Positions 29,501 through 36,767 of a stretch of 64,000 bases of DNA are shown in pieces. A program made the position numbers and the translations under genes. Origin of the DNA: a virus. Every line of letters begins with the position of its first letter. Within the stretch, counting starts at the first letter, position 1. Location of the stretch: positions 1 through 64,000 of IMG/VR virus record IMGVR_UViG_3300031788_000008. One strand, given 5' to 3'. A model generated the notes under the pieces. The model had not been told where the DNA came from. It worked only from the letters and a program-made list of their open reading frames with translations, and did not search any database.

Positions 29501-31295
29501 TGGGGATCTGGTTGAAGTAGCAATACAAAGTCAACCTATTACAAATGTTATTACAGCCAGCACTATGAATCCGGTGTTGATTGACACCGCGATGGATGTC
29601 CCCCTGAATAATAATGGAAATCCTTTGAATGTTTTATCTGTTCTTAGTCAGGATATGTCAACTTCTTATATTTATGGAACAGACTACACTATCGTTCCCT
29701 ACGGTCCTTATCATCAGTATGGTTTGCAAGTTCTTACTTCTACTGTCGTAGTCACGGGAGTGAATATAAGTAATAATGTGATTACAGTCATAGCAAATAA
29801 TGAGTTTGGTATAGGATCTTCTGTAACATTAAACGGGTTTACAAACTCATCTTTCTTGAACGGCCAAGTTCTTACAATCGCCACAGCAACGTCTTCATTT
29901 TTTACAGCTACCTTTACTTATCCCAGCTATGTCGGTATAGATAGCGGTACAGCGATGGGCAGCGCCATTCAAAATAATCAACAGGTATCTGTAACATATA
30001 ACAAATTTGTCTTATATGAACGCCTGAACTTTGTAAGCGAAGAAACTCAGATACTTACCGGGTCTCTTCCTACTATGTTGGATAACGATGGTTTTGTATA
30101 TAATGTATGGTTGCCTCAGAGTTACACAACTGGGATACCTACTTTTCCCGTTACTCAGCTTGGGTATTCTTTGCTACTTGATGGATGGGACGGGCAGTAT
30201 AACACTATAGACGGTGGTTTGGATACAGGGGGTTCTTTAACTTTTGATCCATCTGGTCTAGTGGGTAATCAAGTTCCTTATGCCTCTAGATATATCAAGG
30301 TGACATATAATAATGGAATTTTAGATGTAGTGATGCAAGAAGGTTTAGATTTTACTTTAACCGTCGATCCTACAACAAAGGCAGCAACCATTACTCGTAT
30401 TCTTACTGGTAAGATACCTGACGGCGCTACAGTTAATGTATCGTATTTTACCTTGGAAACTTTTACATTTTCTACCCAGTATCCATCTTTTGTACAAGTT
30501 TTAGCAACCGCCATCGCTCAAACTCAGTCTGCTTGTGCAGACGTAGCGATTAAAGCTATGGTAAGTAACCCTATTGATATTACACTTACAGTTACCCTTA
30601 ACGCCAGCACATCTCCAGCAACTGTGGATCCTATTATTCGTACAGTCATTGATATTGTGCTAGATAACGCCGTAGGTACATTATATCAATCTGAGTTGAT
30701 TACACAAATCCAGTCGATTACCGGAGTGCAAAATATTGAAATACCTCTTTTGAGATGCGCTAAATCTGATGGCAGTTATGATATCGGGGTTGTAATTCCC
30801 ACAGGCACGAAATGGATTCCACTTTCATCTGACTCAGCTTTCGCCGGTATTAGTACCCCAAAAAATAGTTGGATTACAGCGGACCCCGTGCTGCCGGATA
30901 CTACGATTCCATCTGGAGGGGCGGTGGATGCTATTGTAGATTTTCTTTATCAAGGACAGGCTTTTCAAAGAGCTTTATCTATTCAAAATTTTCTAACCAA
31001 TCCTGTGACAGTTCAAAATATCGCTGTTCCTCCAGGTGCTACTTATGATACTCCCGGCTCATTTTATATCATAGGGCAGAATGATGAGATTAGTTCCACG
31101 GTGTCTTTACCCAATTCTTATTCTCAAAGAATTATCGCTACAGTCCCTGAAAATATTTTGAATCCGTCTTATTATAGTTACTTCTGTACTTATCAAGTTT
31201 ATAATGAAGGGGGTGCGTCCGATGTAACTGTATCGCCCACAGAATATCTATCCCCCGGGACTGTTACGATCGCATATCAAATAGCGGGGCAATAA
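26547..31295 (+). CDS. Baseplate J-like (gp6-type) wedge protein with inserted beta modules
   Basis: A protein of 1582 residues. The baseplate J signature lies around residues 608-850: ITIPEGAVIAT and V.FTTLGQG, then PGSIGNVGAGTIT, then YGTDQETNAAFAARIQARL and the following GYLVNAL..PGI. Baseplate J / T4 gp6 proteins form the wedges that trigger sheath contraction. The protein is several times longer than a minimal J protein. It carries three copies of the module seen in other tail proteins here (~158-235, 340-423, 1068-1142), probably domains projecting from the wedge. A second J-like region (LTVTLNASTSPATVDPIIRTVI, residues ~1350-1420) matches the C-terminal part of the family. Its stop overlaps the next ATG. 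Confidence 0.8.
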   Translation: MSSPATTLSPFILVTPVLPPGTTVLSTDSSVLPFIINASLDTTRIEIGIYNTVYGVDTYTTNTNQNQFTLSVPLILTTANTNVQIIGRNYDPTQFPNGWLASTSVAPNFDFADPNGNVQVVLGTLVNNPLSLNITSGTTGIVQPSWNTAIPANITYVSLAYGTSVIATLTAANNFVAGQYVYLTRLTNASFLNGQLVVVLPGVTPTQFQVAVINTPLTYLAQPDTGYAQSITLDNGVVWTNIGPIAVTPIVKFSLLAYQSNLSMAISPPSGITASKNQSECLIQWVTPNYPGFIGVRVMLSTDPAGINPPYTQFGDLVSNISSTAPTIIDTETTSATNVSEVIITGIGIFNNVLTVQAQNTFTPGTVVQFSNIANADFLDNETVTILTTTPSQFTASYTSLNYPNPTTSSLFIAADTGQATSIVSTNIVTNTSTVMETNYSSVEIPYTTINNSIFYALFSTIIQDPGTNTMYESVQNGPLTCGFVNLQLANPTDFPVLQRKEDIAGRLITQITRQLPNLDLSPRSEIRDMFIDPFSIELASMSVREWFARVSESISAISQVDNVSGNGVSDPFQSSPYKQQIARAFGLSAISTQTLINQQFDLLGGQAGLTRLGASTATGVATFYAYQQPQSSITIPEGAVIATSPDSNTAAVSFTTLGQGVINLSNLSAFYNSQSGWWGVSVPIQCTQPGSIGNVGAGTITQTVTGVQAGVSVTNLTAAQYGTDQETNAAFAARIQARLVTGIDNSSRNGYLVNALSTPGIIGAQIVAAGDLDMLRDWDPTRQKHVFGCVDIYVRGTTYSEQNEFVPFQYANNGTYGIYNTYSSLVYQAGTLQFQIQGYNTLAYPPYDGVELLVSRSSTQSFYLSLDRAQFVNNTVILNPNDIAYQYAGNSITYAKVALNINNVPATNQAALAAISGALVNTYTFQLLFREKSTFIHAPALQPIIQVNSITGEPTPTGTGVVNSNIVSLIHTSDFLLNGGSNNAGDLVEVAIQSQPITNVITASTMNPVLIDTAMDVPLNNNGNPLNVLSVLSQDMSTSYIYGTDYTIVPYGPYHQYGLQVLTSTVVVTGVNISNNVITVIANNEFGIGSSVTLNGFTNSSFLNGQVLTIATATSSFFTATFTYPSYVGIDSGTAMGSAIQNNQQVSVTYNKFVLYERLNFVSEETQILTGSLPTMLDNDGFVYNVWLPQSYTTGIPTFPVTQLGYSLLLDGWDGQYNTIDGGLDTGGSLTFDPSGLVGNQVPYASRYIKVTYNNGILDVVMQEGLDFTLTVDPTTKAATITRILTGKIPDGATVNVSYFTLETFTFSTQYPSFVQVLATAIAQTQSACADVAIKAMVSNPIDITLTVTLNASTSPATVDPIIRTVIDIVLDNAVGTLYQSELITQIQSITGVQNIEIPLLRCAKSDGSYDIGVVIPTGTKWIPLSSDSAFAGISTPKNSWITADPVLPDTTIPSGGAVDAIVDFLYQGQAFQRALSIQNFLTNPVTVQNIAVPPGATYDTPGSFYIIGQNDEISSTVSLPNSYSQRIIATVPENILNPSYYSYFCTYQVYNEGGASDVTVSPTEYLSPGTVTIAYQIAGQ

Positions 31296-33754
31296 TGGCT
31301 AATCTTATTAATAATAACCCAGATTTACTATATATCCGTAGCCGAGAAGATTTACTACAATTTTCTGACAGTCGGCTGAACTCACTTTTACAAGCTGTGG
31401 CGAATTTTTACACTACTCGTAATGACCAATCTACGTGGGGTAATTTTCTTCGAGCCTTGGCGGATGAGCTAGCAACCCTAGATTATGATTATGCCTATGA
31501 TATCGTCAATAAAAGTCCCAGCTTTCTCACTCCCACGGATATTCGTCGCCGCTGGGCAGCACCTTTGTATGTAAGTTCTAACTGGCCCAGCCAAGGGCAG
31601 TTTGATTTGGCGTTTAAAGCCATGCTCGTAGAGTTGATTGCCGCTTATCAGCAAGGCACCACAGTGGCAGCTATTCAAGATGTAATTTATGCCTACACAG
31701 GTATTGATATTCAGGTACAAGAATTGTATAAACAGATAGGGAACGGAGTTTACGATCAATCTGATAGGAATTCTCTTCTGGTTAGTGTGAATGTGGGAAA
31801 TGCGGGTTCAAATCCTCTTACAACTATTACATCTCTGGCACAGCTTCAAACTATCATTCAAAGTTTATATACAGCCATTGATCTAGCAAAACCAGCACAT
31901 GTGGGGTTGGAATTTACTACAGTATTCAGTGAAGGGGAGCAATTGGACTGCATACTAAGTCCAACATACTTGACCCAGCAGCAGTACATTACAATGACCC
32001 AGGGTGTACAAGCGTACTATGTTAAAACTGGGTATGTTCCGACCAATCCCCCATTATTTTGGTTGGGAAATACAACCTATTTATTAAATAGTTTGGTTCT
32101 AGATTCGAATCAAAATTTTCAGTTAGTGACCGGTTCTACAGGATTGGGGGAGACAGGGGTTACTGTACCAGTTTGGAATACCTTATCAGAAGGTACGACA
32201 AATGATAATCAACTCACATGGACAAATATTTCCCCCGCGGTGACAAGTATTGAAATACAAAACAATATAGTTACTGTTAGCCTTAATTTTTCTGCCCCTT
32301 TGAGTTTGGGAAATATAGTTACTTTGATAAATTTGGGGTACGCTACTTTTTTGAACGGTGTAGCTCTTACTGTACTCTCTGTAACGGGTAATACTTTTAC
32401 AGCTGCCTACAATTATATCAACTCCCCGCCAAATTATGGACCTACTACCGAAACTCAAGGTACCGCAACTTTTGTTTTTCCGCCAGTGATTACAGCGACT
32501 CAGTGGCTTGCCTTACCGTTACAGTGGCAGGCGTTATATCAGTTACAGTACACAAATGAGAATTGTCAATCTACCGGAATTAACGATATCTTGCGAATTT
32601 ATGTGCGCCAAGTTGAAACTCCACCGTGGGGACCGATGTTGATACAAGCTCCTGTGCTAGACCCAGCGAATCCGTCTACTACAATTGCGGCGTATGGAAG
32701 ATTATTAAGTCCTACGCTTACACCGAGCGCCTGGTCAATATTGCCTAATATTTTTGTAGATGTAACAAGCGCCTATTCTGATGGTATGAACGCTACCTAT
32801 ACTTATATTCCTCGCACTCAATTTCTCCATGATGGGGAACAGCTAACCATAACAGGGTTTACAAATCCAGCGTTAAATGTAACCGCTAGGATACATAAGG
32901 TTACAAATTTAGTTGCCAATGTGACGGGAGTAAATATCACTACTATGGGCTCGCCTCCTGTTAGTACTTTAACTGTAAGTACCGACTCTAATTTTTTATA
33001 CCCAGGGGCTATTGTTAATTTTGCTAATACCGCTGAATCTTTTTTGAATGATACAGAAGTGGTTGTACTTACCGCCAGTCCAACAGGATTTACCGCTATT
33101 GCGCCATTGAGTGCTCCAACTTCTTATATTAATTCAGCGGATACAGGTACAGCAGAGGTTACGTCCTTTCAAATACCTTTAGCTCAAGTTATAGCATTGG
33201 AAACTCAGGACGGAACATCGGCAGGGTTAGTAACCCCAACTCTGCAATCTGCGTATTACTACTCGGACGGAAATTATATACTAGGGCAAGCTCCAATTAA
33301 TACAACAGGAGCGGGACAAGGAGAAAGCTGGAATCCTGGGGAGAGTGTGTTTATCGGACAGTTGATTGTAGATTCTAATGGATACACTCAAATAGCCTTA
33401 AATAGTGGAACTACAAATTCCGTTAGTCCTATTTGGTCTACAGAATTAGACGCAACTACTGAAGATAATGGTGGTGGTGGGTTTGACCTAGTTCGTTTAC
33501 CTCATCCTATTATTACATCACAAGGAGTTACATGGCAAAATTTGGGTATGAGTACATTATCTGATCCAAAAAATTGGGTCGGTATATTGAATTTTAATGT
33601 AGAAATAATTCCTCCAGCACTTGTTCCTTTTACCGGAGAAGTAGGTAATTGGGACATTCTACATCTTTATGGTTTAGTTGCTCCCAGGCTTTCGCAGACT
33701 TGGGAGATATCGGGTGATCCGCAGGATCAAGATTTCATATTTGGGCTTTTTTAG
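31295..33754 (+). CDS. gpI-like baseplate/tail-end protein with C-terminal beta modules
   Basis: A protein of 819 residues. The first ~215 resemble phage tail protein I: an N-terminal helical region (LQAVANFYTTRNDQSTWGNF, LADELATLDYDYAYDI), then W.SQGQFDLAFKAMLVELIAAYQQGTTVAAIQDVIYAYTGIDI.V.E, the usual hallmark of this family. In P2-like phages J and I are adjacent, as here. The rest is accessory: a segment with LDSN.NFQLVTGSTG..VPVWNT, two TFTA/DTG modules (~316-392 and ~542-624), and a final segment with VDSNGYTQIALNSG...SPIW..GVTWQNLG. The J gene stop overlaps its ATG, so the two are translationally coupled. Confidence 0.65.
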   Translation: MANLINNNPDLLYIRSREDLLQFSDSRLNSLLQAVANFYTTRNDQSTWGNFLRALADELATLDYDYAYDIVNKSPSFLTPTDIRRRWAAPLYVSSNWPSQGQFDLAFKAMLVELIAAYQQGTTVAAIQDVIYAYTGIDIQVQELYKQIGNGVYDQSDRNSLLVSVNVGNAGSNPLTTITSLAQLQTIIQSLYTAIDLAKPAHVGLEFTTVFSEGEQLDCILSPTYLTQQQYITMTQGVQAYYVKTGYVPTNPPLFWLGNTTYLLNSLVLDSNQNFQLVTGSTGLGETGVTVPVWNTLSEGTTNDNQLTWTNISPAVTSIEIQNNIVTVSLNFSAPLSLGNIVTLINLGYATFLNGVALTVLSVTGNTFTAAYNYINSPPNYGPTTETQGTATFVFPPVITATQWLALPLQWQALYQLQYTNENCQSTGINDILRIYVRQVETPPWGPMLIQAPVLDPANPSTTIAAYGRLLSPTLTPSAWSILPNIFVDVTSAYSDGMNATYTYIPRTQFLHDGEQLTITGFTNPALNVTARIHKVTNLVANVTGVNITTMGSPPVSTLTVSTDSNFLYPGAIVNFANTAESFLNDTEVVVLTASPTGFTAIAPLSAPTSYINSADTGTAEVTSFQIPLAQVIALETQDGTSAGLVTPTLQSAYYYSDGNYILGQAPINTTGAGQGESWNPGESVFIGQLIVDSNGYTQIALNSGTTNSVSPIWSTELDATTEDNGGGGFDLVRLPHPIITSQGVTWQNLGMSTLSDPKNWVGILNFNVEIIPPALVPFTGEVGNWDILHLYGLVAPRLSQTWEISGDPQDQDFIFGLF

Positions 33755-33774
33755 CTAACAAAATCTTAAATAGG

Positions 33775-35217
33775 ATGATAAAAGCAACTAAAATCGCTTA
33801 TGTAAGCCCCCCACATGGAGAATTGGTTCTTACCCTAATCCATGACGCTAATCCCCGCGCGACCCTCACTTTAGACTTGGGGATTCCCAATTTCACCGTT
33901 TTTTCTATGACCTTACCTCTAGCTGAAGGGGAACCTAAAGCTATGTCAGAACTCATAGCGGAATCTGTCCATGTGCTCCTGGATGAAGTAGCCTCTTTTA
34001 TGCTTAGCATGGAATATGAAGATGCAGTAATCAAACTTATTTATGCAACTGTACTTACATGTTTTAAGGGCATGAGTCAAGAAGCGGATACATCTAAAGA
34101 ACAAGATGAATCGGGACAAGATCCAACGGTGAAAATGTTTGAAGGAACATTCGATATTCCGATGGACTTCATCAATGAAACTCAGCGCAAGGTGGTTACA
34201 GCTTCCACATCAGCTACAGCATCGTCAAAAATACGCCGTGATCCACCAACTCGTCATATTGAGTTTACTTACTCTCCGAAAGAGAAGATCAAAGCTATTG
34301 ATACAGCGCGTGTTATACGGCAGTATAGAAATCGCAGCCTCAAGCAGCAACCTCGTCCTATGTATGTAATCGTGTATAATCAAATGGGTAGACCCACCGG
34401 TACTATTCTCGTTGGCCCCGGTAAAAATTTCAAAAATGAACTGCTGCATAAGATGAAAAAGAGCAGTGTGGATTTTACTGAGCCCGTAAGTTTTGTCAAT
34501 GAACAAGAAATGAAATCGTCTCCGCTTAACGGTATTCCCCGCACTATATCTGTTGGCGGAATGACTTACCAACCGGAGTCTGTTTCTGGGGGAGATATGT
34601 GTTTGTATCACGGACCGCAAGATTACATCGTCAAGTTCGTAGATGGTCGTTCCCAAATATTCCCCGGTCGCCCCACTTTCCGTAAAATGCGGCAATTAAA
34701 TTTCCCCGTACCCACTAAACGATATCGCTGGACAACTATTCCAGAAAATTATTTGAAACAGCCAAAACCTCATATCCCCGAAGAAGAACCGAAAGAAGCG
34801 GCCTATGAGGATTCAGAAAAACTAAAAAATACAGTTCAAGCAGAATCGGTGGATAAGGTAACAAAAGATTTAGTGTATTTAAAACCTATGAAAACCTATG
34901 ATGATTTAGTACCCTTGGATATTTTGAAGAAACGACTTCTGCGAGATAAGTTAGCAGATAGACCTATTTTTGAAGGTAAGATGGTAATTGACCGTATTGG
35001 GCATAGGGGAGTATATGAAGGTCAATTTAAATTGATCATCCCACAGTATTTTATTCGAAGATATGGGGTACAGCGTGACGATGGTACTTTTTCAGTGTAT
35101 CATTTAAGAAGGGATGGAAAAGCAAGGCGCGTAGGCTTACGCCCTGTTCCAGCGGAAGAATTTCGAGAGGCAAAACCCATTGGAGAAGATGATGCAAACG
35201 CAAGTGGAGCTGTATAA
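33775..35217 (+). CDS. Conserved-looking hypothetical protein, likely virion associated
   Basis: A protein of 480 residues, not beta-repeat-rich like its upstream neighbours. It is charged, with Lys/Arg clusters (KIRRDPPTRHI, RQYRNRSLKQQPRP) and an acidic Lys/Glu linker at ~325-360. The N-terminal 110 residues may form a helical domain ending in LIYATVLTCF. The C-terminal part has the short repeats GRPTFRKMRQLNFPVPTKRYRW and VIDRIGHRGVYEGQFKLIIPQYFIRRYG. I do not recognise a family. It may be the last gene of the tail operon; the next gene starts inside its 3' end. Confidence 0.5.
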   Translation: MIKATKIAYVSPPHGELVLTLIHDANPRATLTLDLGIPNFTVFSMTLPLAEGEPKAMSELIAESVHVLLDEVASFMLSMEYEDAVIKLIYATVLTCFKGMSQEADTSKEQDESGQDPTVKMFEGTFDIPMDFINETQRKVVTASTSATASSKIRRDPPTRHIEFTYSPKEKIKAIDTARVIRQYRNRSLKQQPRPMYVIVYNQMGRPTGTILVGPGKNFKNELLHKMKKSSVDFTEPVSFVNEQEMKSSPLNGIPRTISVGGMTYQPESVSGGDMCLYHGPQDYIVKFVDGRSQIFPGRPTFRKMRQLNFPVPTKRYRWTTIPENYLKQPKPHIPEEEPKEAAYEDSEKLKNTVQAESVDKVTKDLVYLKPMKTYDDLVPLDILKKRLLRDKLADRPIFEGKMVIDRIGHRGVYEGQFKLIIPQYFIRRYGVQRDDGTFSVYHLRRDGKARRVGLRPVPAEEFREAKPIGEDDANASGAV

Positions 35218-35500
35218 CGAAGCAACAAATGAATTTAGAGTTTACTGGCTGGTGGACATGGATCATGAGACTCAATCCTGGCTAGTAAGAGGTCGCAAAC
35301 TAGCCGTAGCATGGTTGAATTCTTCTCAAGACATAGATTTAGGCGGTTTTGCACCATTATGTGTATCCAGAGTTTTTATAACGATACCCGATGACGCGGA
35401 TTTACCACCAAACGCTCGTAAACTAACTTTATGGACACAGTTAGAGGGCGATAGTATGTATGCACTGAATAAAGTGTGTCCTTATATCGGAACGGTTTAA
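35189..35500 (+). CDS. Small hypothetical protein overlapping the previous gene
   Basis: About 103 residues, read from the ATG at 35189 or, more likely by spacing, the ATG at 35192. A GGAGA ribosome site at 35182-35186 precedes both, so the upstream in-frame TTG is not needed. The protein is compact and mixed alpha/beta (EFRVYWLVDMD, SWLVRGRKLAVAWLN, SRVFITIPDD, KLTLWTQLEGDSMYALN), with no known motif. It overlaps the end of the 480-residue gene by about 25 nt. Confidence 0.5.
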   Translation: MMQTQVELYNEATNEFRVYWLVDMDHETQSWLVRGRKLAVAWLNSSQDIDLGGFAPLCVSRVFITIPDDADLPPNARKLTLWTQLEGDSMYALNKVCPYIGTV

Positions 35501-35524
35501 AAAATGGTTTATAAAGAGGTTTCA

Positions 35525-36181
35525 ATGCCAATTCAATATAAAGATGAGTTTTATACACAAAAGCCACCTATCGACTCGGGTTATATTCGTATCATGAGGG
35601 CGGATACCGGAGAAATTCTCTGGCAGCAAAAAAATGTCATAACGAATACCGTAAAATGGCTTTTTGCACGGCTCATGGCAAATGCCCTTCCTAACGCTCC
35701 GCAGCCGCCCTATACGCTAGGGCAATCTGGGGTGTATGCTGACCCCCTTTATGGCATCTGGGGGCTTGCAATAGGCTCTGGAAGCCCTAGCTGGGCCCCT
35801 GAGACGCAACCTGACCCGACTCCTACTCAAACCGCCTTGATTTCTCAATTCCTGCGTAAAAAGTTGACCCGTATCAATTATGTGGACACGAATTTTACCC
35901 CATTGAACACATTCAGTACCATGGTTGATTTTCAAACTACGGTAAATGCGACCACAGATAATATCACGCAAGCAATTAGAGAAATGGGATTGATTGGAGG
36001 CGGGACTTTAATTGGAGCAGGGGGACAACCCACTGACATGCAAACAGCTCCATATTTTAATCCTACGGGAACCCCCCCAGGACCAGCTGATAGCGTAGTG
36101 CTTATAAACTACAAAACACTGCCACCATTGATTCTTCCGAGCGGAGTTGATATAATTTTCAGCTGGATCCTACAATTTTGA
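35525..36181 (+). CDS. Hypothetical structural protein
   Basis: I place the start at ATG 35525 because an AAAGAGG ribosome site at 35513-35519 sits 5 nt upstream; the in-frame ATG at 35504 has no such site. The 218-residue product has an N-terminal domain (YIRIMRADTGEILWQQKNVITN, VKWLFARLMA) and a Pro/Gly/Thr-rich centre. A C-terminal segment with FSTMVDFQTTV..ITQAIREMGLIGGG and a hydrophobic end (LPSGVDIIFSWILQF) is typical of phage tail-region proteins that I cannot name. Confidence 0.5.
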   Translation: MPIQYKDEFYTQKPPIDSGYIRIMRADTGEILWQQKNVITNTVKWLFARLMANALPNAPQPPYTLGQSGVYADPLYGIWGLAIGSGSPSWAPETQPDPTPTQTALISQFLRKKLTRINYVDTNFTPLNTFSTMVDFQTTVNATTDNITQAIREMGLIGGGTLIGAGGQPTDMQTAPYFNPTGTPPGPADSVVLINYKTLPPLILPSGVDIIFSWILQF

Positions 36182-36200
36182 GAACGGTAAGTACTTAATT

Positions 36201-36422
36201 ATGGATTCTCCAGAATATATAGATGATTGGGGGCTTTCTCCCAAAGATATAGCTACCATCAAACGCGCCGTGCAAGACGCTAATGATGGGCTCACTTATA
36301 CATTGATCCCGGGATCCTCATTGAGATTTCGTTGCAATCCCTGCGGTAGAGAAGCAGATATTGATGAAAGGCCATTTCCCCACAAATTAAATTGTCCTAT
36401 GAAAAAGTCAATACACCGCTAA
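36201..36422 (+). CDS. Small zinc-binding-like protein
   Basis: A 73-residue protein. It has Cys at FRCNPCGRE and a later Cys in KLNCPMK, plus one His nearby, enough for a small zinc site. The N-terminal 30 residues are helical (SPKDIATIKRAVQDAN). No family recognised. It stands 19 nt after the preceding gene and 36 nt before the thioredoxin-like gene, so it may be the last gene of the late transcript or the first of the next. Confidence 0.45.
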   Translation: MDSPEYIDDWGLSPKDIATIKRAVQDANDGLTYTLIPGSSLRFRCNPCGREADIDERPFPHKLNCPMKKSIHR

Positions 36423-36458
36423 AACGGGGGGCTTCCGCTTGGCAAGTTCAGGTGAATT

Positions 36459-36755
36459 ATGAGAGTACAACAAAAAATGCCCGCTCCTATTCGTATATAC
36501 ACACAATTGGGTTGTGCGCCCTGTGACGCTACGAAAAAATATTTCCAAGATCGTGGTGTACCCATTGAAGTGGTTATTGTAGATGAACTCCTAAAACAAG
36601 GTATTGCTCGTTCTCTAGAAGTAAAAGAATTACAGACTCCTATTACTATGTGCTACGCTGGGGAAGCAACTCAACTCGTTATTGGATACAGTCCGGAAGC
36701 TTTTGACAAATTTATCGAAGATTCTAAAGATTTCAAGATGCCACATGTTTTGTAG
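36459..36755 (+). CDS. Glutaredoxin/NrdH-like redox protein
   Basis: A 98-residue protein with the thioredoxin-fold active site: IRIYTQLGCAPCDATKKYF, a CAPC pair at Cys19/Cys22 at the end of the first strand, followed by the expected helix. Downstream, LQTPITMCYAG supplies the cis-proline segment (Thr-Pro) of the family. Such phage proteins usually deliver electrons to ribonucleotide reductase or keep proteins reduced; no reductase is seen in this window. ATG 36459 is assumed; ATG 36480 is an alternative that would still keep the active site. Confidence 0.7.
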   Translation: MRVQQKMPAPIRIYTQLGCAPCDATKKYFQDRGVPIEVVIVDELLKQGIARSLEVKELQTPITMCYAGEATQLVIGYSPEAFDKFIEDSKDFKMPHVL

Positions 36756-36761
36756 TATAAT
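36756..36761 (+). promoter_or_regulatory. -10 hexamer implying a leaderless helicase mRNA
   Basis: A perfect TATAAT sits at 36756-36761, and the GTG start of the helicase gene is at 36768, the expected position of transcription initiation. No ribosome site precedes that GTG. The -35 side is weak (TTCAAG around 36732-36737). If used, the mRNA would start at the GTG itself. Confidence 0.35.
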
Positions 36762-36767
36762 GATAGT

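Noticed and set aside
34225-34695. A 156-codon minus-strand frame inside the 480-residue gene
   Set aside because: No ribosome site, unnatural composition, and fully contained in a coherent plus-strand gene.
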